From Spirochaetaceae bacterium (GTDB lineage Bacteria > Spirochaetota > Spirochaetia > Treponematales > Breznakiellaceae), in NCBI GenBank assembly GCA_031290855.1, contig JAISLM010000051.1:1-11786 (forward strand): a stretch of DNA of 11,786 nt, given 5' to 3'. The notes below the pieces were generated by a model that saw only the letters and a program-made list of their open reading frames with translations, was not told the origin of the DNA and ran no database searches. The translations under genes were made by a program, and so were the position numbers. This document shows, in pieces, positions 1 through 5,397 of the stretch; positions within the stretch are counted from its first letter, which is position 1; the number at the start of each line of letters is the position of its first letter.

Positions 1-500
1 GGGGCGCTGGGCGTTGGGTCGCGGGCCCGGCAGGCTGGCCCGCGTCGGGGGGCGGGACTCGGGGGCGCGGGTCTGGACGAGGGGCGGGGACGAGGGTCTG
101 GGACGAGGCTCGGGGGCAAGGCTCTGGACGAGGGGCTGGGACGAGGGGCTGGGACGAGGCTCTGGGGCGAGGGGCTGGGGCGAGGCTCTGGGGCGAGGCT
201 CTGGGGCGAGGCCCTGGGACGAGGATGAAGGTGGGAGTCTGGAACGGGAATCTGGGACGAGGATGAAGGCGGGAGTCTGGGACGAGGGGCGGGGGCGAGG
301 GTCTGGGACGAGGCTCTGGGACGAGGGGCGGGACGAGGGTGAAGGCGAGGGGGCAGGACGAGTGAGCAGTGAGATGCAGTGGCGGGAGGGCAGGCGAGTC
401 CGCCGGGGAAGCCGCTCTGCGGGTGGGCGGGAGTCTGGGGCGGGAGTCTGGGGCGAGGCTCTGGGGCGAGGGGCTGGGACGAGGCCCTGGGGCGAGGCTG
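1..500. repeat. G-rich 13-bp minisatellite, no gene
   Basis: This stretch is an imperfect tandem array of a roughly 13-bp unit, with variants such as GAGGCTCTGGGGC and GAGGGGCTGGGAC. I count about 25 recognisable units by eye, with degenerate interruptions near 360-420. The plus strand is strongly G-biased, with many GGG/GGGG runs, so G-quadruplex formation is conceivable. An open frame covers positions 14-595, but a 13-bp period leaves all frames open and gives only a 13-residue Gly/Arg/Trp-rich repeat with no ribosome binding site. I do not regard it as a gene. Composition is unlike the phage genes to the right, which suggests host intergenic DNA. Assembly collapse of the array is possible. 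Confidence 0.8.
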
Positions 501-510
501 TAACACCGCG

Positions 511-582
511 CCAAAAAGGGGAATTTCTTGCACCAAAAAGGGGAATTCGTAACGCCGAAATTTGCACCAAAAAGGGGAATTC
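511..582. repeat. Three copies of a 16-bp repeat
   Basis: CCAAAAAGGGGAATT followed by T or C occurs at 511-526, 533-548 and 567-582. Copies two and three share a longer 21-bp identity (528-548 and 562-582), beginning TTGCACC. Start-to-start spacings are 22 and 34 bp, so this is neither a regular tandem array nor a CRISPR. The repeats sit between the G-rich minisatellite and the terminator after the methylase gene. They could be a dispersed host repeat, protein-binding sites, or part of an attachment region; the sequence does not decide between these. Confidence 0.75.
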
Positions 583-614
583 CGACAGCCTTTAAACTCC
601 CTTTGAACGGCGGT

Positions 615-654
615 AAAAGCGGGGCCGAATAATGCTACAGGCCCCGCTTTTTTT
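615..654. terminator. Bidirectional rho-independent terminator
   Basis: A 12-bp perfect stem pairs 615-626 with 640-651 around a 13-nt loop. The core is GCGGGGCC/GGCCCCGC, flanked by an A-tract on the left and a T-tract on the right. It therefore reads as an intrinsic terminator on both strands. On the minus strand it lies just past the methylase stop codon at 653-655 and should end the phage transcript. Confidence 0.85.
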
Positions 655-1486
655 ACTCGTCCTCTGTCACCGGCTCCTTCTTTGACCGCTTGCCGGGCGT
701 TACCGCAATCGGGTAGTTTGCCGTAAGCACCTCGACCTTCTTGCGCGGATTTTTGCCGCAATGCGTCATTGACGAGTCCATGCTGAACTCCAGCGAATAC
801 CAGCCGTTCCGTTTGGTACAGTCGCGTAGGGCTTCGTTGCGGAACGAACTCAGCAGGAACTTGCCCTGAAGGGACTCCAGCAGTTTCAAAAGCGCGTCAA
901 AGTCCTCCTGTGTGTAGCCGTCGTAATGCCCCTGGTCTGCGCCCACATAGGGCGGGTCGATGTAAAAGAACGCGTCGGCTACATCGCGGCTTTGAATGAT
1001 ACGCAGGGCGTCGCAACACTCGATTTGGGCGCGTTGCAGACGGATTGCGTAGTCAATTGTAAACCCCGCGCGTTTGTTGTCTAGGTTCTTGCTGGTGCCG
1101 CCCGTGCGGTCGTAACCGTAGCCGCCGTCAAGGGCGTGACCGTAAGACGAATTGGCAAGAACCCATATCGCCCACGCCCTTTTCACGCGGTCAAACATTT
1201 CGGGATTTTCGTAAACCACCTTTGCCTGACGGTGCTGCCTTCTGCTGTGTAGGCTAATCGACACCTCTTTTTCGAGGGCGGAAAAGTCCCTTTGCAGAAC
1301 CTCGTAGAAATTGATAAGCTCGCCGTTGGTGTCGTTTACAACCTCAACCTTGGACGGCTTTTTTGCGAAAAATACCGCGGCGCCGCCTAAAAACGGCTCG
1401 CAATATAACCTGTGTTCCGGGATAAGCCCCAGAATAGTTGGGGCAAGCTGCTGCTTGCCGCCGTAATACGATAACGGTGTCCTCAT
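653..1486 (-). CDS. dam: D12-class adenine-N6 DNA methyltransferase (Dam-like)
   Basis: The 277-aa product is a full-length D12-class methylase, which transfers a methyl group from S-adenosylmethionine to adenine N6, usually in GATC. Family hallmarks are visible: N-terminal PLSYYGGK, the SAM-binding EPFLGG at about 30-35, VNDTNGELINFY at 50-61, and the catalytic DPPY at 177-180. The start is the ATG at 1486, chosen because GGAGGAG lies 7 nt upstream; an in-frame start at 1519 would add 11 residues with no such signal. It is the last gene before the terminator. Phage Dam genes commonly protect DNA from host restriction. The almost complete absence of GATC from this window fits past selection by a GATC-cutting enzyme. 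Target specificity is inferred from the family, not shown here. Confidence 0.93.
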   Translation of the reverse strand: MRTPLSYYGGKQQLAPTILGLIPEHRLYCEPFLGGAAVFFAKKPSKVEVVNDTNGELINFYEVLQRDFSALEKEVSISLHSRRQHRQAKVVYENPEMFDRVKRAWAIWVLANSSYGHALDGGYGYDRTGGTSKNLDNKRAGFTIDYAIRLQRAQIECCDALRIIQSRDVADAFFYIDPPYVGADQGHYDGYTQEDFDALLKLLESLQGKFLLSSFRNEALRDCTKRNGWYSLEFSMDSSMTHCGKNPRKKVEVLTANYPIAVTPGKRSKKEPVTEDE

Positions 1487-1672
1487 GGCACACTCCTCCA
1501 TATTACGGGCTAATACCAAAAGACAAAACAGCCGATACTGATACTATCCGAAGAGCTTCGGTAGGGTAGTAGCAGGGTATCCTGTAGGCGGCGTAATCCG
1601 TCTGTCCGGCTGGTTCCACAGCCGGGCTTCTGCCCGCTTTTTATTTTTCCGGCATTGCCGGTTTTTCCTTTT
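1487..1672 (-). promoter_or_regulatory. Hairpin-rich leader between assembly gene and dam
   Basis: This 186-bp gap has no ORF but several inverted repeats. A perfect 7-bp stem lies at 1606-1612/1619-1625, a 5-bp stem at 1623-1627/1632-1636, another at 1649-1653/1657-1661, and a palindrome CCGAAGAGCTTCGG at 1548-1561. The second and third stems are followed by T-tracts on the plus strand, so they look like terminators for plus-strand (antisense) transcription. On the minus strand they would form a structured 5' leader for dam. I see no convincing promoter, so whether dam is transcribed separately is unknown. Confidence 0.4.
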
Positions 1673-2023
1673 TTAAGCCGATTCCAACTGCCCTATTTCT
1701 GTCCGCCACGCTCTGCGTTCGGCGAGCTTTGCGGCGTACTGCGTGACCGTGGCCGCGCCCTCGGCAATCTTGACGGCGATATAATCTGTCTCCGCAAGCA
1801 GGCGCTTCAGTTCGTCAAGACGCGCCGCCTTTGTGTCGGCTAGCTTTTCCGCGTCCGTTTTGCCGACAACGATAAGCCCGTCCACGACACGGGCGTAACA
1901 GCCCGCCGAATTAAACTCCTCATCGCTTACCGTTTTACCCGCCGATTTATAACCGGCTTTTTTCATTTCGTCCTCGCTGTAAAACACCAGCGCCGAACCG
2001 TTTTTCTTAACGATATAAACCAT
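1673..2023 (-). CDS. Tail fibre assembly / chaperone-like protein
   Basis: This is a 116-aa protein. The N-terminal half (MVYIVKKNGSALVFYS, then VVDGLIVVGKTDAEK) resembles the small beta domain of phage tail-fibre partner proteins. The C-terminal half is helical and charged, with ETDYIAVKIAEG and YAAKLAERRAWRTEIGQLE. That pattern is typical of phage tail assembly chaperones that end in a DY...YR.ALR-like region. Such genes usually follow the tail fibre gene and help the fibre fold or attach. The ATG at 2023 is preceded by GGAGG about 5 nt upstream. Here the DGR RT and the 102-aa gene lie between it and the fibre, as if the retroelement were inserted into the fibre-chaperone cassette. Assignment rests on sequence pattern recalled from the family. 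Confidence 0.6.
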   Translation of the reverse strand: MVYIVKKNGSALVFYSEDEMKKAGYKSAGKTVSDEEFNSAGCYARVVDGLIVVGKTDAEKLADTKAARLDELKRLLAETDYIAVKIAEGAATVTQYAAKLAERRAWRTEIGQLESA

Positions 2024-2098
2024 AACATCCTCCGTAAAAATCCTTATACCGATAATACCCCGCCCTGCGGGACAAATACAGTAAACTTTTTGAAAAAA
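2024..2098 (-). promoter_or_regulatory. Short intergenic with GC hairpin
   Basis: The 75-bp gap between the 102-aa gene and the assembly gene holds an A/T-rich stretch and a small inverted repeat (CCCGC/GCGGG) near 2059-2071. A TATTAT box lies just after it on the minus strand, but no -35 element is at proper spacing. The only firm element is the ribosome binding site GGAGG for the gene starting at 2023. Confidence 0.3.
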
Positions 2099-2407
2099 TT
2101 ATGAGAATGTAAAATACTTGCCTATCTTTTTTATCACCGCCGTAAAAGGGAGTTTTTCATTGTATTTTTCAAGCTGCTCCATGAGGACGGCGGAGCCGGA
2201 GAAAAAAACAAAATGTTCCGCTTCCTTTTCCGGGTAGGCGAACTGCACCGTCAGGCATTCGGGGTTTTTCGCGTCCGTAAATTTTGATTTTTTTATTTTG
2301 TAGCGCAGTACGACAATTTCTTTATTAAGAATATCATCGAGCGATACTTTCCTGCCGTCCATAATAGGTACGGCTGTTGTATCGGCGAAATCGGAAAATT
2401 TATTCAC
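2099..2407 (-). CDS. Small DGR-linked protein, possible OB-fold nucleic-acid binder
   Basis: This is a 102-aa protein of unknown function. It begins at GTG 2407, which overlaps the RT stop as GTGA; GGAGGAG lies 5 nt upstream, so it is probably translated by coupling to the RT. The sequence alternates short beta-like stretches (KEIVVLRYKIKKSKF, CLTVQFAYP, EHFVFFSGSAVL, LPFTAVIKKIGKYFTFS) with basic residues. This pattern resembles small phage OB-fold or single-strand-binding-like proteins, with an FSGS segment and a closing aromatic strand. It does not look like the four-helix Avd accessory protein of classical DGRs, being mostly beta rather than helical. Its position suggests a role with the RT, for example binding template RNA or cDNA, but that is inference. 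Confidence 0.7.
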   Translation of the reverse strand: MNKFSDFADTTAVPIMDGRKVSLDDILNKEIVVLRYKIKKSKFTDAKNPECLTVQFAYPEKEAEHFVFFSGSAVLMEQLEKYNEKLPFTAVIKKIGKYFTFS

Positions 2408-3417
2408 GGTAACTCCTCCACTTTTTTTTTGAGTTCGTCCAGTTGTATTTTTACCCTGAGATTATAGGTGTTCGCGCGTTTGAGCCATCCGTAGGTCGAG
2501 GCTACGGACGAGCGGTACTGTTCCCCGCTGATTTTTCCTTTCCCATACAGTTTAGGCAGGGCGGCGAGCCGTTTTTTTACCCGTTTTGCCGTGCTTTTCC
2601 TTACCAGAATGTAGTTGTCAAAATGCCGGTAACCCAGAAAATCAACGCCCCGTGATACGGGAAATATATCGCATTTACTAAATGTAAGTTTCAGTTTTTC
2701 GCCGATAAAAACATTTATTTTATCACGGCATTCATTTAAGAATCTTTTATCATCGTGGAACAGACAAAAATCATCGCAATAGCGGATATAATCTTTTATT
2801 TTTAATTCCTGTTTGATATAGCGGTCCGCTTCGTTCATATACAGGTTGCCGAACCACTGTGACGTGTAATTGCCTATCGGGACATTTTTTCCTCCCGGAA
2901 AACTGTGGACAATGTCTTCAATAAGCCAGAGCGTATCGGGACATTTTATTTTTCGCTTGATTATTGATAGTAGAATCTCCTGGTCGATAGAGGGGTAAAA
3001 TTTTCTTATATCGCATTTCAGGACGTACTTGTTCCGGCGCACGAATTCCATCGTCCGGACGCTTCCGGCATGGATGCCTTTTCCGCTGCGGCAGGCGTAA
3101 GAATCGTATATAAAAAAATTATCCCATATCGGAATAAGCGCGTTCATAAGGGCGTGCTGGACAATCCGGTCGGGCGCGAAGGGAAGCACGTAAATCACGC
3201 GCTCTTTCGGTTCGTAAATCCTTTTTTCCGTATACCGTGAAGTGGTAAATGTTTTTTCAATAAGGGCGTTTTGTATCTGTTTTAAGTTTTCGTCCGCGTT
3301 TTCCGCGAATTTTTTGACATTACGCATTGAACTCTTGTGCTTCGCGGCGTTGTGATACGCGGTCAGCATATTTTCCCATGAGATAATTTTCCGCCATAAA
3401 CCGCCGTGCCGTCTCAT
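2404..3417 (-). CDS. DGR reverse transcriptase
   Basis: The product is a 337-aa retroelement reverse transcriptase that copies TR RNA into cDNA with errors at adenines. Visible motifs are KCDIRKFYPSID with catalytic D136, the DGR-type motif 4 IGNYTSQ at 181-187 (most other RTs have QGxxxSP), the catalytic YCDD at 213-216, and FLGY at 260-263 followed by a basic thumb region. Length matches the family. I chose the ATG at 3417 because the product then begins MRRHGGLWRKIISWENMLTAY, the usual DGR RT opening. An upstream TTG at 3507 would add 30 atypical residues. No strong ribosome binding site precedes 3417, only an 8-base T-run, so expression may be low. TR lies 132 nt upstream, and the stop overlaps the next gene. 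Confidence 0.96.
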   Translation of the reverse strand: MRRHGGLWRKIISWENMLTAYHNAAKHKSSMRNVKKFAENADENLKQIQNALIEKTFTTSRYTEKRIYEPKERVIYVLPFAPDRIVQHALMNALIPIWDNFFIYDSYACRSGKGIHAGSVRTMEFVRRNKYVLKCDIRKFYPSIDQEILLSIIKRKIKCPDTLWLIEDIVHSFPGGKNVPIGNYTSQWFGNLYMNEADRYIKQELKIKDYIRYCDDFCLFHDDKRFLNECRDKINVFIGEKLKLTFSKCDIFPVSRGVDFLGYRHFDNYILVRKSTAKRVKKRLAALPKLYGKGKISGEQYRSSVASTYGWLKRANTYNLRVKIQLDELKKKVEELP

Positions 3418-3549
3418 TGCAAAAAAAACCGTGCCGCTTTCGGAAATCCTACTAACGGCCCGGCCCCTCTGTTTTGTATTCTGCCGGTTGACGATCCAAC
3501 TCGACAAAGCGTTGCGTTCAGCCGTAGAGTTGGCATACGCCCGACCCTC
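3418..3549 (-). promoter_or_regulatory. TR-RT spacer with stem-loop (putative TR-RNA priming region)
   Basis: These 132 nt separate the 3' end of TR from the RT start. In the Bordetella phage DGR a spacer of about 140 nt in this position is part of the TR RNA and is needed for cDNA priming. Here a perfect 7-bp inverted repeat, CCAACTC/GAGTTGG, lies at 3496-3502 and 3527-3533 with a 24-nt loop, starting 16 nt past the TR end. The only GATC in the window (3493-3496) abuts the foot of this stem. The priming role is inferred from position and structure. Confidence 0.5.
3493..3496. other. Only GATC site in the window
   Basis: I scanned every ATC trinucleotide in the window for a preceding G and found GATC only here. 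It lies in the DGR spacer, at the base of the 3496-3533 stem-loop. With roughly equal base use about 45 sites would be expected in 11.8 kb. Confidence 0.85.
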
Positions 3550-3662
3550 TGTCTCCGGCCCTGCCCGCCGATATTCGCATTCGTGGACGCCCGCGCATTA
3601 TTCGCATTACGCGCCTGGGAACCGCAATTCGCGCCATTGTTCCAATTGCCCCCTGCCAGCAA
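3550..3662 (-). repeat. DGR template repeat (TR)
   Basis: This 113-bp non-coding repeat is the invariant donor for VR. It aligns without gaps to 3791-3903 (offset 241). There are 26 adenines on the coding strand; 17 differ in VR, while all 87 other positions are identical. Read in the VR frame, TR is rich in AAY codons at the positions that vary (N158, N161, N171, N173, N174, N180 and N182 in target numbering), which is the usual DGR design because A-mutagenesis of AAY cannot create stops. The boundary at 3662/3663 is set by the first non-adenine mismatch, and at 3549/3550 by loss of alignment. Confidence 0.97.
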
Positions 3663-3695
3663 AACAAGGATTAACACAACGCTAAAAAATTTCGG

Positions 3696-3723
3696 CTCCG
3701 CCGTCCTTATAAGGACGGCGGAG
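3696..3723. promoter_or_regulatory. Perfect 28-bp palindrome after VR (hairpin/cruciform or terminator)
   Basis: A perfect palindrome with 14-bp GC-rich arms is centred at 3709/3710 on TTATAA. It lies 67 bp past the VR end and 48 bp past the lectin ORF stop, just before TR. On the minus strand it is followed, after CCGAAA, by TTTTTT, so it could terminate the tail operon. DGRs also commonly carry a hairpin or cruciform downstream of VR that aids target recognition; this fits that position, although further away than in Bordetella phage. Both roles are possible. Confidence 0.8.
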
Positions 3724-3724
3724 G

Positions 3725-3747
3725 CATTACGCATTATCGCATTACGC
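3725..3747 (-). repeat. Short TR-like fragment next to the palindrome
   Basis: The stretch 3731-3747 matches TR 3595-3612 with one single-base gap (17 of 18 positions). It carries the unmutated TR bases where VR differs. It contains three close GCATTA units and may be a relic of a TR duplication or simple sequence convergence. Confidence 0.4.
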
Positions 3748-3771
3748 CGGTTTGATGTCAACCGCCGCCGT

Positions 3772-4359
3772 TTACATGGAATATGCGGGACGGCTCCGGC
3801 CCCGCCCGCCGAGAACCGCACTCGCGGACGCCCGCGCAGCACTCGCACCACGCGCCCGGGAACCGCAATTCGCGCCATCGTTCCAATCGCCCCCCGCCAG
3901 CAATACATAACAGGCACCGTAATAATCCCCCTTGCCCCCGGCCTGTGTAGTCCAGCCGCTGCTTCCCGACCCGCACGTACTCGCAAGCCACTGCCACAGC
4001 GAACCGCACCCTTCCTCCACGCCGTAAACCGATATCATGCGGCGGTTCGACGTGTCGTTGCGCCCTCCCGCGCCGCCAGTCACCGCGCCCCCTTCACTCG
4101 CTCCGGCCACGGCGGTCTTTTCGTTGCTTCCGAGCATCGCGGACGCGAACTCCTCATCGTTGAGCAACGCCTTTTTGACGCAGAACTGGTCTTCCACAAA
4201 GTCAACGTACTGGCGGCTTCTCGTTATCGCCCCCTGATACGCCGATTTCGTGTTTGCCCCGCTTCCGCTTTGCAGGTATATATCGCACCAGAAATCAAGA
4301 AGCGGTATGTACACCATGCCTTCCGGTTCTGAAAACGGACGGTGGTTAAGACACCACAC
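3772..4359 (-). CDS. DGR target: C-type lectin / FGE-fold tail receptor domain
   Basis: The 195-residue ORF has the formylglycine-generating-enzyme-like C-type lectin fold used as a ligand-binding tip by DGR targets. Marks include WCLNHRPFSEPEGMVYIP (2-19), CDIYLQSGSG (25-34), a GSNE motif (77-80), GSLWQW (119-124), and LLAGGDWNDGANCGSR (153-168). VR covers L153 to R190; differences from TR give 13 amino-acid changes and one silent change. The frame opens with GTG directly after the TAG that ends the fibre gene, in the same frame. No ribosome binding site fits the GTG or the ATG at 4317. Relatives I recall carry this domain as the C-terminus of one fibre polypeptide, so it may be made by readthrough, by stop-start reinitiation, or not at all. 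Confidence 0.85.
   Translation of the reverse strand: MWCLNHRPFSEPEGMVYIPLLDFWCDIYLQSGSGANTKSAYQGAITRSRQYVDFVEDQFCVKKALLNDEEFASAMLGSNEKTAVAGASEGGAVTGGAGGRNDTSNRRMISVYGVEEGCGSLWQWLASTCGSGSSGWTTQAGGKGDYYGACYVLLAGGDWNDGANCGSRARGASAARASASAVLGGRGRSRPAYSM
3791..3903 (-). repeat. DGR variable repeat (VR)
   Basis: This 113-bp recipient repeat forms the 3' end of the lectin ORF, ending five codons before the stop. Compared with TR there are 17 substitutions, all at TR adenines on the coding strand: 13 A to G, 3 A to C and 1 A to T. The altered codons are 155 (silent), 158, 161, 168, 171, 173, 174, 179, 180, 182, 183, 186, 189 and 190. The 3' end retains the GC-rich GGGCCGGAG shared with TR, the likely initiation-of-mutagenic-homing segment. 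Confidence 0.97.
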
Positions 4360-4362
4360 CTA
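4360..4362 (-). other. In-frame amber codon splitting fibre from lectin domain
   Basis: TAG is followed directly by GTG and then by 194 more in-frame codons with strong family similarity. A one-base change would fuse the two ORFs. At least three other genes here (ending at 5398, 5847 and 8749) use TAG as an ordinary stop, so wholesale TAG reassignment is unlikely. Options are a recent nonsense mutation, leaky readthrough, or reinitiation at GTG. Confidence 0.85.
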
Positions 4363-5385
4363 TTGCGGCAGAATATCCCCGGCTATATACCCGTTGAGCG
4401 GATGCTCATGCGTCTCCCCGCCGAAAACATACGTCATTCCAGCACCCGCGTTCGCGCACAGCGTGTGAAACCCGCCTATCAACTTCACCACGGTAGCGTC
4501 AAAACCGGCAGGCGCGGCCTTTTCAAGGCTTACCTTCATCTCGAAACCGTTCCCGCTGCGGCACACAAAAACGTAGTAGTCTTTGCCGTTGGCAAGTGCC
4601 GCGCCCACGTCAAGAAGCGATTCAACGTCCAGAGTCATATCGTCCGCCGTAACAAAATAAGAAACGTCCTCCCCAGTTCCGGTCTTGACGCTAGTACCGC
4701 CTCTTATCACAAGCCCCCGTTTATCGCTCGCGGTCAAAAACGCTCCTCTTCCTTCTCCCGCGGTTTGTACCGTTTGCGCGGTTTGCGTTATCCGCATTAT
4801 GCCGGTTACAGGGTCGACCTCGACATCGCCGCCGCTTCTCACCAGACCCGGCAGGCCTTCGGTCGCTATACCCACCGTATCATAGCCTACGTCCGCCCAC
4901 GAAAAAACGGACGGCTCGGTGTTCGGCGTGTTCGTCAGTACGATACGGTGGTTTATGCCGTTATAGGTATTGCGAATCCACGTGCTGTTGAAAATCTCCC
5001 CCGCCGTGTGGACGGTCTGTCCGCCGTCCGTTTCTACGGTGTACGTTGACTCTCTCGGATTTTCCGCGTCCCACACAAACGTCCCTCCCGCGTTCCATAT
5101 ATCCTCGCAGGCGTACCGGGTAATTTCTTCCTGCCCCGGCGCTGCACTCCCGAAGTCATGCGCGGTAAGGGGGCCGCCGCGTCCCTGTGCGCTTTGTACC
5201 TGCCCGGCAAGCGCGGCGTTTTCCGCCGTGCGGGTCGCCGCTTCGGCTTCGACCAGCTCCTTTACCTTTGCCGTGCGATGCGTAAGCTGTCTAAAGGGAA
5301 TGTTGAAAACGCCCGCCTCACAATCGTCCGTTTCCTCAAGTTCCCGGACGCCTTCCCAAACCGCCTCTTCATTGTAATTTGCCAT
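4360..5385 (-). CDS. Phage tail fibre protein (anchor portion)
   Basis: This is a 341-aa tail fibre-type protein. The N-terminus includes NIPFRQLTHRTAKVKELVEA (about 28-47) and an Ala/Glu-rich coiled-coil-like stretch to about residue 68, as in fibres that attach to the baseplate through a gpI/gpH-type region. The middle is beta-rich with Gly/Thr repeats. The C-terminus ETHEHPLNGYIAGDILPQ is the linker that, in relatives I recall, runs straight into the VW.LxHRP...PEGMVY lectin module. Here it stops at TAG (4362-4360) and the lectin ORF continues in frame, so readthrough would give 537 residues. The ATG at 5385 has AGGAGG about 8 nt upstream. That ribosome binding site overlaps the TAG of the preceding gene. 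Confidence 0.8.
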   Translation of the reverse strand: MANYNEEAVWEGVRELEETDDCEAGVFNIPFRQLTHRTAKVKELVEAEAATRTAENAALAGQVQSAQGRGGPLTAHDFGSAAPGQEEITRYACEDIWNAGGTFVWDAENPRESTYTVETDGGQTVHTAGEIFNSTWIRNTYNGINHRIVLTNTPNTEPSVFSWADVGYDTVGIATEGLPGLVRSGGDVEVDPVTGIMRITQTAQTVQTAGEGRGAFLTASDKRGLVIRGGTSVKTGTGEDVSYFVTADDMTLDVESLLDVGAALANGKDYYVFVCRSGNGFEMKVSLEKAAPAGFDATVVKLIGGFHTLCANAGAGMTYVFGGETHEHPLNGYIAGDILPQ

Positions 5386-5397
5386 TTCCTGTTCCTC

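Noticed and set aside
511..582. Possible CRISPR array
   Set aside because: Only three 16-bp copies with unequal gaps of 6 and 18 bp; no spacers of normal length and no cas genes.
14..595. 193-aa plus-strand open frame
   Set aside because: It is read through a 13-bp G-rich repeat that keeps all frames open; there is no ribosome binding site and no domain pattern, and the composition is a simple repeat.
1601..1672. Intrinsic terminators for the minus-strand operon
   Set aside because: The T-tracts follow the stems only on the plus strand; on the minus strand the stems are preceded by them, so they cannot terminate the phage transcript in the usual way.
3418..3507. TTG-initiated N-terminal extension of the RT
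   Set aside because: The 30 extra residues do not resemble DGR RTs, which begin close to the ATG at 3417; the extension would overlap the structured spacer.
3414..3986. 190-aa minus-strand frame crossing VR and TR, as a possible Avd or second target
   Set aside because: It arises because the repeats are GC-rich and lack stops. It runs through the RT leader, TR and lectin gene in a different frame and has no family pattern.
3406..4332. 308-aa plus-strand open frame opposite the DGR
   Set aside because: It is antisense to the lectin gene, TR and RT start, Arg/Pro-rich, and without a ribosome binding site; a shadow of the minus-strand coding.
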